A stretch of DNA of 64,000 nucleotides from Flavobacterium psychrophilum (GTDB lineage Bacteria; Bacteroidota; Bacteroidia; Flavobacteriales; Flavobacteriaceae): the NCBI GenBank assembly GCA_003243255.1, contig QFQM01000002.1, positions 40,194 through 104,193 of the forward strand. Direction: 5' to 3'. The notes below the pieces were generated by a model. The model made no database searches. It was given only the letters and a program-made list of their open reading frames with translations, and was not told where the DNA came from. Within the stretch, counting starts at the first letter, position 1, and each line of letters opens with the position of its first letter. Made by a program: the position numbers and the translations under genes. Positions 23,328 to 32,295 of this stretch are shown here, piece after piece.

Positions 23328-23355
23328 AAACCCCGAAGAATATTCTTCGGGGTTT
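23328..23355 (-). terminator. Terminator of the metB-hom operon
   Basis: AAACCCCGAAGAAT/ATTCTTCGGGGTTT is a perfect 14-bp dyad followed on the minus strand by a T-rich stretch. It ends the operon 38 bases after hom. Confidence 0.8.
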
Positions 23356-23392
23356 GTCCTTTTCATAGCGTTTTTTGGTAGATAGTAGTAGT

Positions 23393-24634
23393 TTATATTT
23401 GAACAGCAATTTCGGTTTGTTGTACAGCAGCTTCTTTTTCGGTAACAACATGTTGTAATATAAACGACCTGTCACCGGTGTTACCTGCCTGTATGTCTTT
23501 CAGATTCTTAAGGGTAATAGTACCTGTAATATAACCTGACTCATTATTGGTATATGCTTCTTCAATTGTTGCAAACTGCCCTTTAAAGGTTTCAGCGTCT
23601 TCTTTTTTATGCCTTAGCAAGACACTAAGGTTTACATCGTCAGAAAGGATAAGGTTTTCCTTTTGATTAATCTTTTTGTATTCATACCTGTAATCGTAAC
23701 TAAGGGCAGAGATATCAGATAGTACCGCTGAAGCTGTTGGATGTGCGCCGGCACCTCTTCCTACGAAGAACTGTGTATCGGCAAAGCTTGTTTTGGTAAG
23801 CACTCCGTTAAATACATCATCTACATTGAAAAGACGTTCTTCAGGAGATACGAACTTAGGTATAACAAATGCTGATAGTTCGCCATTACTGCCTTTAAAG
23901 GCCTGAGCGATAAGTTTTATCTTAAGGCCTTTTTCTTTAGCATATTTAAGCTCAAGAGGGCCAATGTTGTCAATTCCTATATTGAATAGATCTGCCGGCT
24001 TGGCGATGTAACCAAATGAGTGCGCTAACAGTATCTGCAATTTGTATTTAGCATCAAATCCTCCCGTGTCAAGAATAGGGTTGCTTTCTGCAAAGCCTAA
24101 ATCCTGTGCTTGTTTCAGTGCATCATCATACGACAGGTTCTCTGCAAATGTCTTGGTCAGGATGTAATTGGTAGATCCGTTTACAATTCCTTCGATAGAC
24201 TCTAAAAGATCATTGTCGTAGTATTCTTCCAGGTTTCTTATGATAGGAATACTGGCGCAGGCTGCAGCTTCATAGAGTAGGGGAACATTATATTTTTCCT
24301 GTAACTCAAGCAATTCTGTAAAATGCTCGGCAATCATTTTTTTGTTTGCCGAAACTACAGCTTTACCTCTTTTTAACGCTTCCGATACTATTTCAAATGC
24401 AGCATCGGCATCATCAATAAGCTCAACAACTACGTTAATTTCATCATCGTTAAGGATATCATTTTTGTCGAAAGTGAAATTCTCGATTCCAATCTCTCTT
24501 TGTTTGTTTTTATCCTTAACACAAATGTTTTTGATGTTGGCTTTTAGTCCCGGAGTTTTCTGTAGCACTTCATATAGACCGAAGCCCACGCATCCAAACC
24601 CATAAAGGCCTATATTTAAAGTTTTTCTGGACAT
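23393..24634 (-). CDS. hom: Homoserine dehydrogenase
   Basis: 413 aa. Reduces aspartate semialdehyde to homoserine with NAD(P)H, supplying threonine and methionine synthesis. Nucleotide-binding GLYGFGCVGFGL near the start, KAVVSANKKMIAEH, the catalytic region YEAAACASIPIIRNL and NGSTNYILT, and the GFAESNPILDTGGFDAKYK segment that carries the catalytic lysine. No ACT domain at the C-terminus, so probably not feedback-inhibited through one. 12 bases after metB and under the same SAM riboswitch. Confidence 0.95.
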   Translation of the reverse strand: MSRKTLNIGLYGFGCVGFGLYEVLQKTPGLKANIKNICVKDKNKQREIGIENFTFDKNDILNDDEINVVVELIDDADAAFEIVSEALKRGKAVVSANKKMIAEHFTELLELQEKYNVPLLYEAAACASIPIIRNLEEYYDNDLLESIEGIVNGSTNYILTKTFAENLSYDDALKQAQDLGFAESNPILDTGGFDAKYKLQILLAHSFGYIAKPADLFNIGIDNIGPLELKYAKEKGLKIKLIAQAFKGSNGELSAFVIPKFVSPEERLFNVDDVFNGVLTKTSFADTQFFVGRGAGAHPTASAVLSDISALSYDYRYEYKKINQKENLILSDDVNLSVLLRHKKEDAETFKGQFATIEEAYTNNESGYITGTITLKNLKDIQAGNTGDRSFILQHVVTEKEAAVQQTEIAVQI

Positions 24635-24646
24635 TATATAAACGGA

Positions 24647-25828
24647 TTATACAGCAGCAGTCGCGCTTTGGTTAGTACTTTGTTTAACAGCAATTTCAAA
24701 TGCCTGTTTCAGGTCGTCGATTAGATCGTCAGCATCTTCAAGGCCTACAGAAAGACGGATAAGGCTGTCAGTCACACCTGAACTGTATCGTTTTTCAGTC
24801 GGTATAGATTTATGTGTCATTTCACATGGAAGGCAACAAAGGCTTTTTACGCCACCAAGGCTTTCTGCTAACTTGAATAGTTTGGTATTACTAACAATTG
24901 CAGAAGCGATTTCTTTATCATCAATTACAAGGTCAAAAGCAATTACACCACCAAAGTATTTTTGCTGGCCTTTAGCGATCTCATGGTTGTGATGCGACGG
25001 AAGTCCAGGGTAGTAAACGTTTTTGATAAGTTTTTCTTCAAGCAGGTATTCTGCTATTTTCTGAGCATTTTCAGCATGTTGCTTAATACGCAGCGTTAAT
25101 GTTTCGATACCACGGATGGCTAGCCAGCTGTCGAATGGCCCAAGTATTGCACCAGATGCATTTTGTATGAATTTAATCTTGTCACCAAGCTCCTGAGTTG
25201 AAGTTACAACCAGTCCTGCAATAAGGTCGCTGTGTCCTGCAAGGTATTTAGTAGCACTGTGTATTACGATGTCAGCACCAAGAGTAATTGGTTTCTGAGC
25301 CGCAGGTGAAGCAAAAGTATTATCTACACAAAGCAGCACATTGTTTGCTTTTGCAATAGCAGCGATAGCCCTGATGTCTGATATTTTTAGTGTAGGGTTT
25401 GTAGGCGACTCGATCCAGATAAGTTTTGTTTTATCGGTAATTGCATCAGCTACATTTTGTGCGTTTGTTGTATCAACGTAATTTATGCTGATCCCAAATT
25501 TCTGGTAGATATGTGTAAACAATCTGAAAGCACCTCCGTAGATGTCGTCTACAGCAATAACCTCGTCACCGGCTTCAAGAAGTTTTATTACAGCATCAAT
25601 AGCGGCAAGTCCGCTGGCAAATGCATAACCGTTAGTTCCGTTTTCAAGTTTAGCAATAGTATCCTCAAGCACTTTACGTGTTGGGTTATTGCTTCTTGCG
25701 TAATCATATCCTTTATGAACTCCAGGTGCTTCCTGAACGAATGTTGATGTCTGATAAATTGGTGTAGAGATTGAACCTGTAAGTGGATCTACCGGAATGC
25801 TGTGTAAAATTTGAGTTTGCTCTTTCAT
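24647..25828 (-). CDS. metB: Cystathionine gamma-synthase / O-acyl-homoserine sulfhydrylase-type PLP enzyme
   Basis: 393 aa from ATG at 25828; the frame extends upstream but only through the terminator and leader. PLP-dependent trans-sulfuration enzyme: STPIYQTSTF, GYDYARSNNPTRKVLE, WIESPTNPTLKI, the PLP lysine in SATKYLAGHSD, and SLGGVKSL. Makes cystathionine or homocysteine from activated homoserine. Whether it uses cysteine or sulfide cannot be told from sequence. Regulated by the SAM riboswitch and attenuator upstream, and co-transcribed with hom. Confidence 0.9.
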   Translation of the reverse strand: MKEQTQILHSIPVDPLTGSISTPIYQTSTFVQEAPGVHKGYDYARSNNPTRKVLEDTIAKLENGTNGYAFASGLAAIDAVIKLLEAGDEVIAVDDIYGGAFRLFTHIYQKFGISINYVDTTNAQNVADAITDKTKLIWIESPTNPTLKISDIRAIAAIAKANNVLLCVDNTFASPAAQKPITLGADIVIHSATKYLAGHSDLIAGLVVTSTQELGDKIKFIQNASGAILGPFDSWLAIRGIETLTLRIKQHAENAQKIAEYLLEEKLIKNVYYPGLPSHHNHEIAKGQQKYFGGVIAFDLVIDDKEIASAIVSNTKLFKLAESLGGVKSLCCLPCEMTHKSIPTEKRYSSGVTDSLIRLSVGLEDADDLIDDLKQAFEIAVKQSTNQSATAAV

Positions 25829-25904
25829 TTTGTTTCTAATTTTAGTTTGTAAATTTTTTCTGTCAGTAAAAAACATCCTAAAACCAGTTATCGAAAGGGC
25901 ATAA

Positions 25905-25940
25905 AATAAAAAATGCTCTCCCGATAAGTCAGAAGAGCAT
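25905..25940 (-). terminator. SAM-riboswitch expression platform (intrinsic terminator)
   Basis: On the minus strand ATGCTCTTC pairs with GGAGAGCAT (nine pairs with one G-T), followed by six T. The loop contains CTTATC, complementary to the GATAAG strand of riboswitch helix P1, so P1 disruption without SAM can compete with the terminator. Lies 77 bases before the metB ATG. Confidence 0.85.
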
Positions 25941-25974
25941 ATAATATTTTGAAGTATTATGTGCAATTTCTAAG

Positions 25975-26082
25975 CTTATCTTTCCCTGCAAATGCAGTGG
26001 TTGAATGTGGCACCTTATACGCTCGATTGCGACAGGTTGCCAAGACGTCATAGGGTCAATTCCCTCAGTCTTTCTAGATAAG
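25975..26082 (-). promoter_or_regulatory. SAM-I (S-box) riboswitch aptamer
   Basis: Minus strand: P1 CTTATC at 26082-26077 and GATAAG at 25980-25975 enclose the hallmarks GAGGGA...TGACCCTATGA, TTGGCAACCTG and AAGGTGCCA. This is the canonical S-box core, with the kink-turn GAGGGAATTGACCC arm and the central NGGCAACC. High SAM should stabilise P1 and allow the terminator at 25905-25940 to form, switching off metB-hom. Confidence 0.95.
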
Positions 26083-26106
26083 AATAATTTTTTAAAGAAC
26101 TTGCTG

Positions 26107-26138
26107 CAAATTTAGGCTACAAAAAATATAAAAACCAA
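26107..26138 (-). promoter_or_regulatory. Promoter of the SAM-riboswitch metB-hom operon
   Basis: Minus strand TTG (26138-26136), 21-bp spacer, TAAATTTG (26114-26107): full match to the Bacteroidota consensus. Expected start near 26100, just before riboswitch P1. Confidence 0.75.
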
Positions 26139-26195
26139 ATAAAATTTAAAATATTTTTTATTTCATTGATTTAAAACGTTTTAGTAAGCTATTTT

Positions 26196-27053
26196 TTATT
26201 TGTAAATCTGCGAAAGTGTGATAAAAACAATAGCAATTAGTGCCAAAAAAAGCCCTAAAAAATTCAGTTTAGACAGTTTCTCTTTAAAAATGAATATTCC
26301 GGCAAGACTTCCGGTTGCAATTACCCCCATGTTCATGGCAGCAAAAACTGTTGACGGATTCTTCGAGAATTCCTGATGCGCCATCAGGTAAAAAAGGATA
26401 TTCCCGAAATTGAAAATACCTACCAGCGATCCAAAAGCGAAATTAATAATGTCGAATTTCACTTTTTTAAATAGTATCTGGTATAATGCAATTATTGTTA
26501 TTACGGAAAGGGCACCGCAAAAAACAACAAAAAGCGATGTTGTGTAGGGTAATGTGGTGTAAATGGCAATTTGTTTAAAAAGTACATCTATTACGCCAAA
26601 ACCTATAAGTACCATGGCAGGATAAAACCAGTCTTTATTGGTGTTTTCGTCTTTTTTGGAAAGAATAAGCAATATGGCAGGGAAGCCTATTCCAAGTCCG
26701 ATGAGCTTCAGTGAATTAAAATCTTCTTTAAAGATGAACCATGCAGCCAGTATCGGAATGAAAAGGGAAAGGCGTTGTGCGGCATCGGTCTTTACTATTC
26801 CCATCCGGTTTATTGATGATGCTAAAAAAAGGAATATAGTTGGCAACAGCACCATCAGCGGAATATAGATTTGCCAGGGTGCAGCCGCATCAACAGTGCT
26901 TATGTCAGGATTAAAGAACAGATAACAGAATAAGAGGGCAAAGATGTAATTCCACATTACCACCTGGGGTAAGGAAATGCCATAGCGTTTTGCCGTTTTA
27001 AAAATTATTCCAACAGACACACTGCAGAATATACTTAATAGTAATAAGAGCAT
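26196..27053 (-). CDS. DMT-superfamily (EamA-like) transporter
   Basis: 285 aa from ATG at 27053 (the TTG further out is unlikely). Ten predicted membrane helices in two repeats, with EamA-type ends (LLLLLSIFCSVSVGIIFKTA at the start; a second-repeat GVIATGSLAGIFIFKEKLSK near residue 245). Inner-membrane exporter of unknown substrate. Confidence 0.8.
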   Translation of the reverse strand: MLLLLLSIFCSVSVGIIFKTAKRYGISLPQVVMWNYIFALLFCYLFFNPDISTVDAAAPWQIYIPLMVLLPTIFLFLASSINRMGIVKTDAAQRLSLFIPILAAWFIFKEDFNSLKLIGLGIGFPAILLILSKKDENTNKDWFYPAMVLIGFGVIDVLFKQIAIYTTLPYTTSLFVVFCGALSVITIIALYQILFKKVKFDIINFAFGSLVGIFNFGNILFYLMAHQEFSKNPSTVFAAMNMGVIATGSLAGIFIFKEKLSKLNFLGLFLALIAIVFITLSQIYK

Positions 27054-27148
27054 TGTATTTTGTTTTTTGGTACACAAAAATAGTGTTTTGTTGTATTAAT
27101 CACTGTGTTTAAACGATTCTTTTGTACATTTGATAGATAATTGCCTCT

Positions 27149-27505
27149 TTGATGAATAAGCCTAAAGTACAAAGTATAGCTGCCCAGCTTCCTTGTCTGG
27201 ATTTTGAAGCAGCCAAACATTTTTATGTCGATATTCTCGATTGTATACTGGTTGGTGAATTTGAGGATCTGCTTATTTTCCTTATGGATGATATTGAATT
27301 CCATTTATGGAGATGTGATGATAAAAATATACCTGAAAATTCAAGTATTTATCTGCGTGTAAATGCTATCGACCAATTGTTTGAATACTATCAGAAAAGG
27401 CTTTTAGGAGAGGTACAGATTTATGACAGGCCCTGGGGAATGAGAGAATTCTATATCATCGATCCAAGTGGTAACCTGCTGAAATTCGGGCAAAAAATAG
27501 AGTAG
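27149..27505 (+). CDS. VOC superfamily (glyoxalase/bleomycin-resistance-like) protein
   Basis: 118 aa, the usual length for a single-domain member. AAQLPCLDFEAAKHFYVDIL, FHLWRCDDKNIPENSSIY, the DRPWGMREFYIIDPSGNLLKFG end. These bind metals or drug-like ligands; the exact role is not predictable. Ends two bases before the protease gene. Confidence 0.85.
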   Translation: MMNKPKVQSIAAQLPCLDFEAAKHFYVDILDCILVGEFEDLLIFLMDDIEFHLWRCDDKNIPENSSIYLRVNAIDQLFEYYQKRLLGEVQIYDRPWGMREFYIIDPSGNLLKFGQKIE

Positions 27506-27507
27506 CG

Positions 27508-29106
27508 ATGAAAAAGGCCTTGCTGTTAGTGGTGTTGCTGTTTATGGCCTCTTTGTGTTTTGCACAGGAAGATGCATGGGTATATTTTAAAGATAAACCC
27601 GATACTGTTTACTATTTAGCTAATCCTACGGCTATGCTTTCCCAAAAGGCTCTTGACCGAAGAGCAAAACAAAATATCTTATTAGACAGTAAGGATGTAC
27701 CGCTTCATGAAGCTTATATTGATGCAATTAAAGCTTCAGAGGGGGTTACGGTTATGGCGAAATCAAAATGGCTTAATGCACTCCATATTCGGGGTCTAAG
27801 AGATGATGTTGAACTGCTTAAAGAATTTGATTTTGTAGACTATATCGATTATGCCGATAAGTCTCTCAATTCATCAAGAGCCAGTATACAACAAAATCTT
27901 TCCTCGGTAAAAGAAGAGTTAGAAACCCTGACGGATTTTGATTATGGCGCTTCGTCGAACCAGATCCAAATGCTTAACGGACATTTATTACACCAATCAG
28001 ATTATACAGGTGCCGGAGTAACAATTGCTGTACTGGATGCAGGGTTTCCGGGCGTGAATACTACACAGCCATTTCAGCGTATGCGTGATAAAGGGCTGAT
28101 ACTTGGCGGCTACGATTTTGTTGCCCATTCCGACAATTTTTATCAGGGAGGTACTCATGGCACGCTGGTGCTTTCTACAATGGCAGGATATGTTGAGGAT
28201 CAGTTGATAGGTACTGCTCCCGATGCGTTTTATTATCTCTTCAGGACAGAAGATGCTACGAGCGAAAACCCTGTTGAGGAATCCTATTGGGTGGAAGCTG
28301 CCGAAGTAGCCGACAGCCTTGGTGTTGATGTTATTAATACTTCGTTAGGCTATTTTATCTATGATAACGGGCGATACAGCCATACTTACGAACAAATGGA
28401 CGGGCAGACCGCTTTTATAAGCAGAGGAGCCAATATTGCAGTTTCCAGAGGAATGTTTTGCGTTGTTTCTGCGGGAAATTCTGCGAATACTGTCAACCGG
28501 CATATTGCTGCTCCTGCTGATGCGCAGGATGTGCTTACTGTTGGTGCTGTTGATATGAATGAAATTTACGTAAGCTTTAGTTCTGTAGGCCCTACGGCGG
28601 ATAACCGTATTAAGCCCGACGTGATGGCAAGGGGCTACCAGGCTACAGTGACTACTCCTGAAGGTAATATGGGAGTTTCAAGCGGAACTTCCTTCTCTAG
28701 TCCTATAACCGCGGGTCTGGTAGCTTGTTTATGGCAGGCATTACCTGATAAGACTAATGCTGAATTACGTCGCTTGATCAAAGAATCGGCTGACAGATAC
28801 AATACTCCGGATAATCAATATGGCTATGGGGTTCCTGATTTTAATTTTGCCATGCAAAAGGGTATGGGACTGACTGACGGAAATTTTATAGTTTATCCTA
28901 ATCCGACAGATGGTATTGTACATCTTATCTTTCCTAAAAATCTTCAGAGGACTACAGTTACTATTTTTAATGAGCTTGGACAAAGGGTGTCGGAGCAAAA
29001 TATTACCTTAGCCAATCCTTCGTTTGATATTTCCCAACTGGCTACAGGTATTTACAGCTATAGTATGGAAGGGACATCACAAAAAGGAAGGATTATTAAA
29101 CAGTAA
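27508..29106 (+). CDS. Secreted S8 (subtilisin-like) serine protease with T9SS sorting domain
   Basis: 532 aa. Signal peptide MKKALLLVVLLFMASLCFAQ. A prodomain-like part to about residue 145. Catalytic triad: D in VLDAGF (about 176), H in GGTHGT (about 218), S in SSGTSFSSP (about 396). C-terminal T9SS type A sorting domain from about 460 (VYPNPTDGIVHL...GIYSYS...GRIIKQ). Probably an exported or surface protease for protein breakdown. Two bases after the VOC gene and possibly co-transcribed with it. Confidence 0.93.
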   Translation: MKKALLLVVLLFMASLCFAQEDAWVYFKDKPDTVYYLANPTAMLSQKALDRRAKQNILLDSKDVPLHEAYIDAIKASEGVTVMAKSKWLNALHIRGLRDDVELLKEFDFVDYIDYADKSLNSSRASIQQNLSSVKEELETLTDFDYGASSNQIQMLNGHLLHQSDYTGAGVTIAVLDAGFPGVNTTQPFQRMRDKGLILGGYDFVAHSDNFYQGGTHGTLVLSTMAGYVEDQLIGTAPDAFYYLFRTEDATSENPVEESYWVEAAEVADSLGVDVINTSLGYFIYDNGRYSHTYEQMDGQTAFISRGANIAVSRGMFCVVSAGNSANTVNRHIAAPADAQDVLTVGAVDMNEIYVSFSSVGPTADNRIKPDVMARGYQATVTTPEGNMGVSSGTSFSSPITAGLVACLWQALPDKTNAELRRLIKESADRYNTPDNQYGYGVPDFNFAMQKGMGLTDGNFIVYPNPTDGIVHLIFPKNLQRTTVTIFNELGQRVSEQNITLANPSFDISQLATGIYSYSMEGTSQKGRIIKQ

Positions 29107-29130
29107 ACAAACACTAACGAAATAAATTTA

Positions 29131-30069
29131 ATGAACAGAATTACCCAACTTTTTAATATTCAGTATCCTGTTATACAGGCTGGCATGATATGGGCGAGTG
29201 GTTACAAACTGGCAAGTGCTGTTAGTAATGCGGGCGGACTTGGTATTATAGGAGCAGGTTCTATGTATCCGGAAATACTACGCGAGCATATCCAGAAATG
29301 TAAAAAAGCAACCGACAAGCCTTTTGCGGTAAACGTACCAATGCTGTACCCGAATATTGAAGAGATAATGAATATTATTGTTGAAGAAGGTGTAAAGATC
29401 GTATTTACTTCTGCCGGAAATCCTAAAACATGGACGGCATGGCTTAAAGAAAAAGGTATTACTGTGGTGCATGTGGTAAGCAGCGTAAAATTTGCCCTGA
29501 AAGCTCAGGAAGCAGGTGTTGATGCTGTTGTAGCTGAAGGTTTTGAAGCAGGAGGCCATAATGGGAGGGAGGAAACCACTACGTTTACGCTTATTCCTAT
29601 GGTTAAGGAACAATTAACCGTTCCGCTTATTGCTGCCGGTGGTATTGCTACAGGTCGTGGTATGCTGGCTGCAATGATTCTTGGTGCTGATGGTGTTCAG
29701 GTGGGAAGCCGTTTCGCGGCTTCGGTTGAATCGTCGTCGCATGCTAATTTTAAGCAGGCTATTGTGGATGCTCAGGATGGTGACACGCATGTTACGTTGA
29801 AAGAACTGGCTCCGGTGCGACTTATCAAAAATAAGTTCTTTCATGATGTGGTAGCATTGTATGCTAAAGCACCAACCGTAGATGATCTGAAAACGCTATT
29901 AGGCCGTGCCCGTGCCAAAAAAGGTATGTTTGAGGGCGATCTTGAAGAAGGGGAGCTTGAAATAGGACAAATTGCCGGTCTTATCCATGAGATTAAACCC
30001 GCCGCTGAAATCCTGAATGATATCATTACAGATTTTGAAAAGGCTAAACAGGAAGCTGTGAGTTTATAA
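29131..30069 (+). CDS. Nitronate monooxygenase / FabK-like FMN enzyme
   Basis: 312 aa TIM-barrel. NIQYPVIQAGMIWASGYKLA, NAGGLGIIGAGSMYPE, the catalytic EGFEAGGHNGRE (H near 149), PLIAAGGIATGRG and MILGADGVQVGSRF phosphate loop. Oxidises nitronates or, in the FabK branch, reduces enoyl-ACP; the sequence alone does not separate them, though the C-terminal region resembles nitronate monooxygenase family members. Confidence 0.9.
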   Translation: MNRITQLFNIQYPVIQAGMIWASGYKLASAVSNAGGLGIIGAGSMYPEILREHIQKCKKATDKPFAVNVPMLYPNIEEIMNIIVEEGVKIVFTSAGNPKTWTAWLKEKGITVVHVVSSVKFALKAQEAGVDAVVAEGFEAGGHNGREETTTFTLIPMVKEQLTVPLIAAGGIATGRGMLAAMILGADGVQVGSRFAASVESSSHANFKQAIVDAQDGDTHVTLKELAPVRLIKNKFFHDVVALYAKAPTVDDLKTLLGRARAKKGMFEGDLEEGELEIGQIAGLIHEIKPAAEILNDIITDFEKAKQEAVSL

Positions 30070-30082
30070 TTTATGATTGAGA

Positions 30083-30168
30083 TTTGTCATTCTGACGAAG
30101 GAAGAATCTAAAGGTAATAAATTTAGATTCTTCACTTCATTACATTACGTTCAGAATGACAAACGCTT
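30083..30168. repeat. Dispersed inverted repeat (TGTCATTCTGA type)
   Basis: TTTGTCATTCTGACGAAG...AGAATCTA on the left and TAGATTCTTC...TTCAGAATGACAAA on the right form a long interrupted hairpin of the kind interspersed between genes in many Bacteroidota genomes. It probably also acts as a transcription stop between the convergent genes. Confidence 0.6.
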
Positions 30169-30681
30169 TTATTTATCCAAAGTATCATCTTTTGTAACCT
30201 TATCCAATTCCTTCAGTATGGTTGGGTTCCTGTGTTCTCCATCCATCTCGAGTATTTTTTGTACAGCATCTTCCAACGGATAGCCAACAGACGAAATGTG
30301 TAAAGGGTTTTTGCTATTTCCTCTAAGTAATTCAATTACAGTTTGCCTATTGGTGAAAAATGAAGTTTTAGCAACACCGATAACAGGCACTTTCTCATTC
30401 AGTTTTTGGTACAGGTATCCTCCCAATCCTAATGAGAAATCATTATCAACATAAATGTAGCCGTCTACAATTATAGCTTCAAGCGAATCCAAATCTACCT
30501 GTTCTATAATTTTTAACAGGCAGGGTAATTCTCTTTTATAAAATTCTCCTGGGATATATTCTTCAATATCATAGATATACTCAATGATAGTCTGTCGTGG
30601 TTTACTATCGTTCCATTCAAAAAGAACGCCTACAGCTTTTGCGTAGGTTTCCCTGTAATGGACATCAATTGCTAAAATCAT
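30169..30681 (-). CDS. nfi: Endonuclease V (short form)
   Basis: 170 aa. Cleaves near deaminated bases such as inosine. The three acidic metal residues lie in AIDVHYRETYAKAVGVLF (D6), FYKRELPCLLK (E56) and IIVDGYIYVD (D75), followed by GLGGYLYQKL and VPVIGVAKTSFF. About 50 residues shorter than E. coli Nfi because it starts right at the first catalytic aspartate; this short form is common in Bacteroidota. Confidence 0.88.
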   Translation of the reverse strand: MILAIDVHYRETYAKAVGVLFEWNDSKPRQTIIEYIYDIEEYIPGEFYKRELPCLLKIIEQVDLDSLEAIIVDGYIYVDNDFSLGLGGYLYQKLNEKVPVIGVAKTSFFTNRQTVIELLRGNSKNPLHISSVGYPLEDAVQKILEMDGEHRNPTILKELDKVTKDDTLDK

Positions 30682-30716
30682 ACTTTACATGCTATAAATT
30701 ATATTTCCGTGCTAAT

Positions 30717-31133
30717 TCAGTTGGGATTTCCTTTTTTTTTGTAAATGTTTATAAGCTGTAATAAGAATGTAATTTGTCCAATAAAATATAGCAATAAAGA
30801 AAAAAACCTAAATTTCATCAAACTACTAATTACAATGAAATCATTATATGATTGAACAATAAATAATAAAACTTCTGAAATTAATAGAGGAGAGGTAAAG
30901 AGGATATGAAGGATGAACAACTTTTTATTTAAAGTGATTCGTCTTTTAAATATTCTAAAATATATAACTACACAAAATGCTATCCATATGTAGAATAACA
31001 ATGAAACCGGTAAAGGATTTATGGTTGTATTCCAGCCTGGTATAATAGAGGATATATAATCTATATAATACATCCTCCATAATGTTATAATAATAGTTAT
31101 AGAAAGAAAAGCAAAGGCTGTTTTTCTGATCAT
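30717..31133 (-). CDS. Small integral membrane protein, unknown function
   Basis: 138 aa with four hydrophobic segments (about 4-20, 42-60, 72-92, 108-130) and a basic C-terminus (IYKKKGNPN). No family recognised. It is one base downstream of the YiiX-like gene on the same strand and probably in its operon. Confidence 0.55.
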   Translation of the reverse strand: MIRKTAFAFLSITIIITLWRMYYIDYISSIIPGWNTTINPLPVSLLFYIWIAFCVVIYFRIFKRRITLNKKLFILHILFTSPLLISEVLLFIVQSYNDFIVISSLMKFRFFSLLLYFIGQITFLLQLINIYKKKGNPN

Positions 31134-31134
31134 C

Positions 31135-31758
31135 TTAATTACTTATTACTGTAGTTAACAAATCACTCTCAAACATCGCAGCGGGTGATATTACTTTTTC
31201 ATGTACAGGAATAGTGTTTCCGTATCGTTCTTTAAGCTTAGCTTTTACAGCGGGATTACTAAGGTCGAAGTCTTTTAATTCCTGAAGTTTTCCTATTTCA
31301 ATACCTGTACCTTCCTTGTAAATTTTCCATATCAGTTCAGAGCAGTATATCCTGTCATCGCTCCATTCAAAGTAAAGGTCATAGTCTTTACCACCCATTT
31401 TTTGGGCTGCTGCTTTCATTTTAGAAAAGTTAGCATCCGTAAGTACTTCATCTGCATTTTTCAGGCGTTTTACTACATAATGACTGTCTTTTCCGCGTGC
31501 GATCCAGTTATCAAGCGGTGTTTTTTGAACAGGCTGAATGGCTTCGAAAACAAACCATTTACCATCTTCTTTATAGACAATCCCACAATGAGAATACTTC
31601 GACTTTGTAGCCAGTTGTATTGCCTGGCTTTGTGCCGATTGTGATGTCTGGAAAATCAGGTCGCCATTGTGCAGGTCTTTGCCTATAAATGCCGATTCTT
31701 TTCTTTGGCAGCTGCCAAAAATCAAAATAATTAAGAGGGTGAGTATACTAAATCTCAT
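31135..31758 (-). CDS. YiiX/YebB-like permuted NlpC/P60 (papain-like) lipoprotein
   Basis: 207 aa. Signal with lipobox (LIILIFGSC, so lipidated near residue 17). YiiX-type circularly permuted fold: LHNGDLIFQTSQSAQSQAIQ, the histidine in SKYSHCGIVY, and the cysteine in RIYCSELIWKIY. These enzymes are amidases or esterases active on cell-envelope molecules. Overlaps the upstream 159-aa gene by 11 bases; part of a three-gene unit. Confidence 0.85.
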   Translation of the reverse strand: MRFSILTLLIILIFGSCQRKESAFIGKDLHNGDLIFQTSQSAQSQAIQLATKSKYSHCGIVYKEDGKWFVFEAIQPVQKTPLDNWIARGKDSHYVVKRLKNADEVLTDANFSKMKAAAQKMGGKDYDLYFEWSDDRIYCSELIWKIYKEGTGIEIGKLQELKDFDLSNPAVKAKLKERYGNTIPVHEKVISPAAMFESDLLTTVISN

Positions 31759-32227
31759 TGTTTATACGATTGAATTTTTTACCTGTTTTGTAAGCACTGT
31801 AAGCCAAACCGATAACAAACACAGTAAGGAAAACAAACATGTATACCGGCTGCATTATGAAGTAAGAGGCTTCAACTTTTTGAGGTGAGACAGCGCTTAA
31901 CGGAGGATATATTGTCCATCCTTCTTCAACGCTGAATCTTTCATTAAATACAATCAAAACTACCCATAAAATTATGAACAGGATGTTGTAAACCAGTAGT
32001 ATAATATTGCTGGCCTTATCCCTGAATTTTAAAAAGAAACAACGAATACTATAGCATAAATACCCAGCGGCTATAAGTACCCAGCACGCTGCATAAATCC
32101 CATTTACACTGTAATACATATCATAAAAACTGATAATATATTTTTGGCTGTTAAAAACATAAAACAGCATTGCGACTGCTATAGGTAACAATGAAAAAGA
32201 TATGGCTTCTTTTAAGTATCGGGTCAT
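31748..32227 (-). CDS. Small integral membrane protein, unknown function
   Basis: 159 aa with about four membrane segments (12-30, 43-60, 76-97, 130-150). No family recognised. First gene of the unit with the YiiX-like lipoprotein, which it overlaps. Confidence 0.55.
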   Translation of the reverse strand: MTRYLKEAISFSLLPIAVAMLFYVFNSQKYIISFYDMYYSVNGIYAACWVLIAAGYLCYSIRCFFLKFRDKASNIILLVYNILFIILWVVLIVFNERFSVEEGWTIYPPLSAVSPQKVEASYFIMQPVYMFVFLTVFVIGLAYSAYKTGKKFNRINNEI

Positions 32228-32255
32228 AACTAAGAATTATCCTGCAATATAAAAA

Positions 32256-32276
32256 AAGGCGCTCATTGAGCGCCTT
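32256..32276 (-). terminator. Terminator of the alkaline phosphatase gene
   Basis: AAGGCGCTC-ATT-GAGCGCCTT hairpin followed on the minus strand by seven T. Confidence 0.85.
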
Positions 32277-32295
32277 AGTATAGTGTAAAAAAGAT

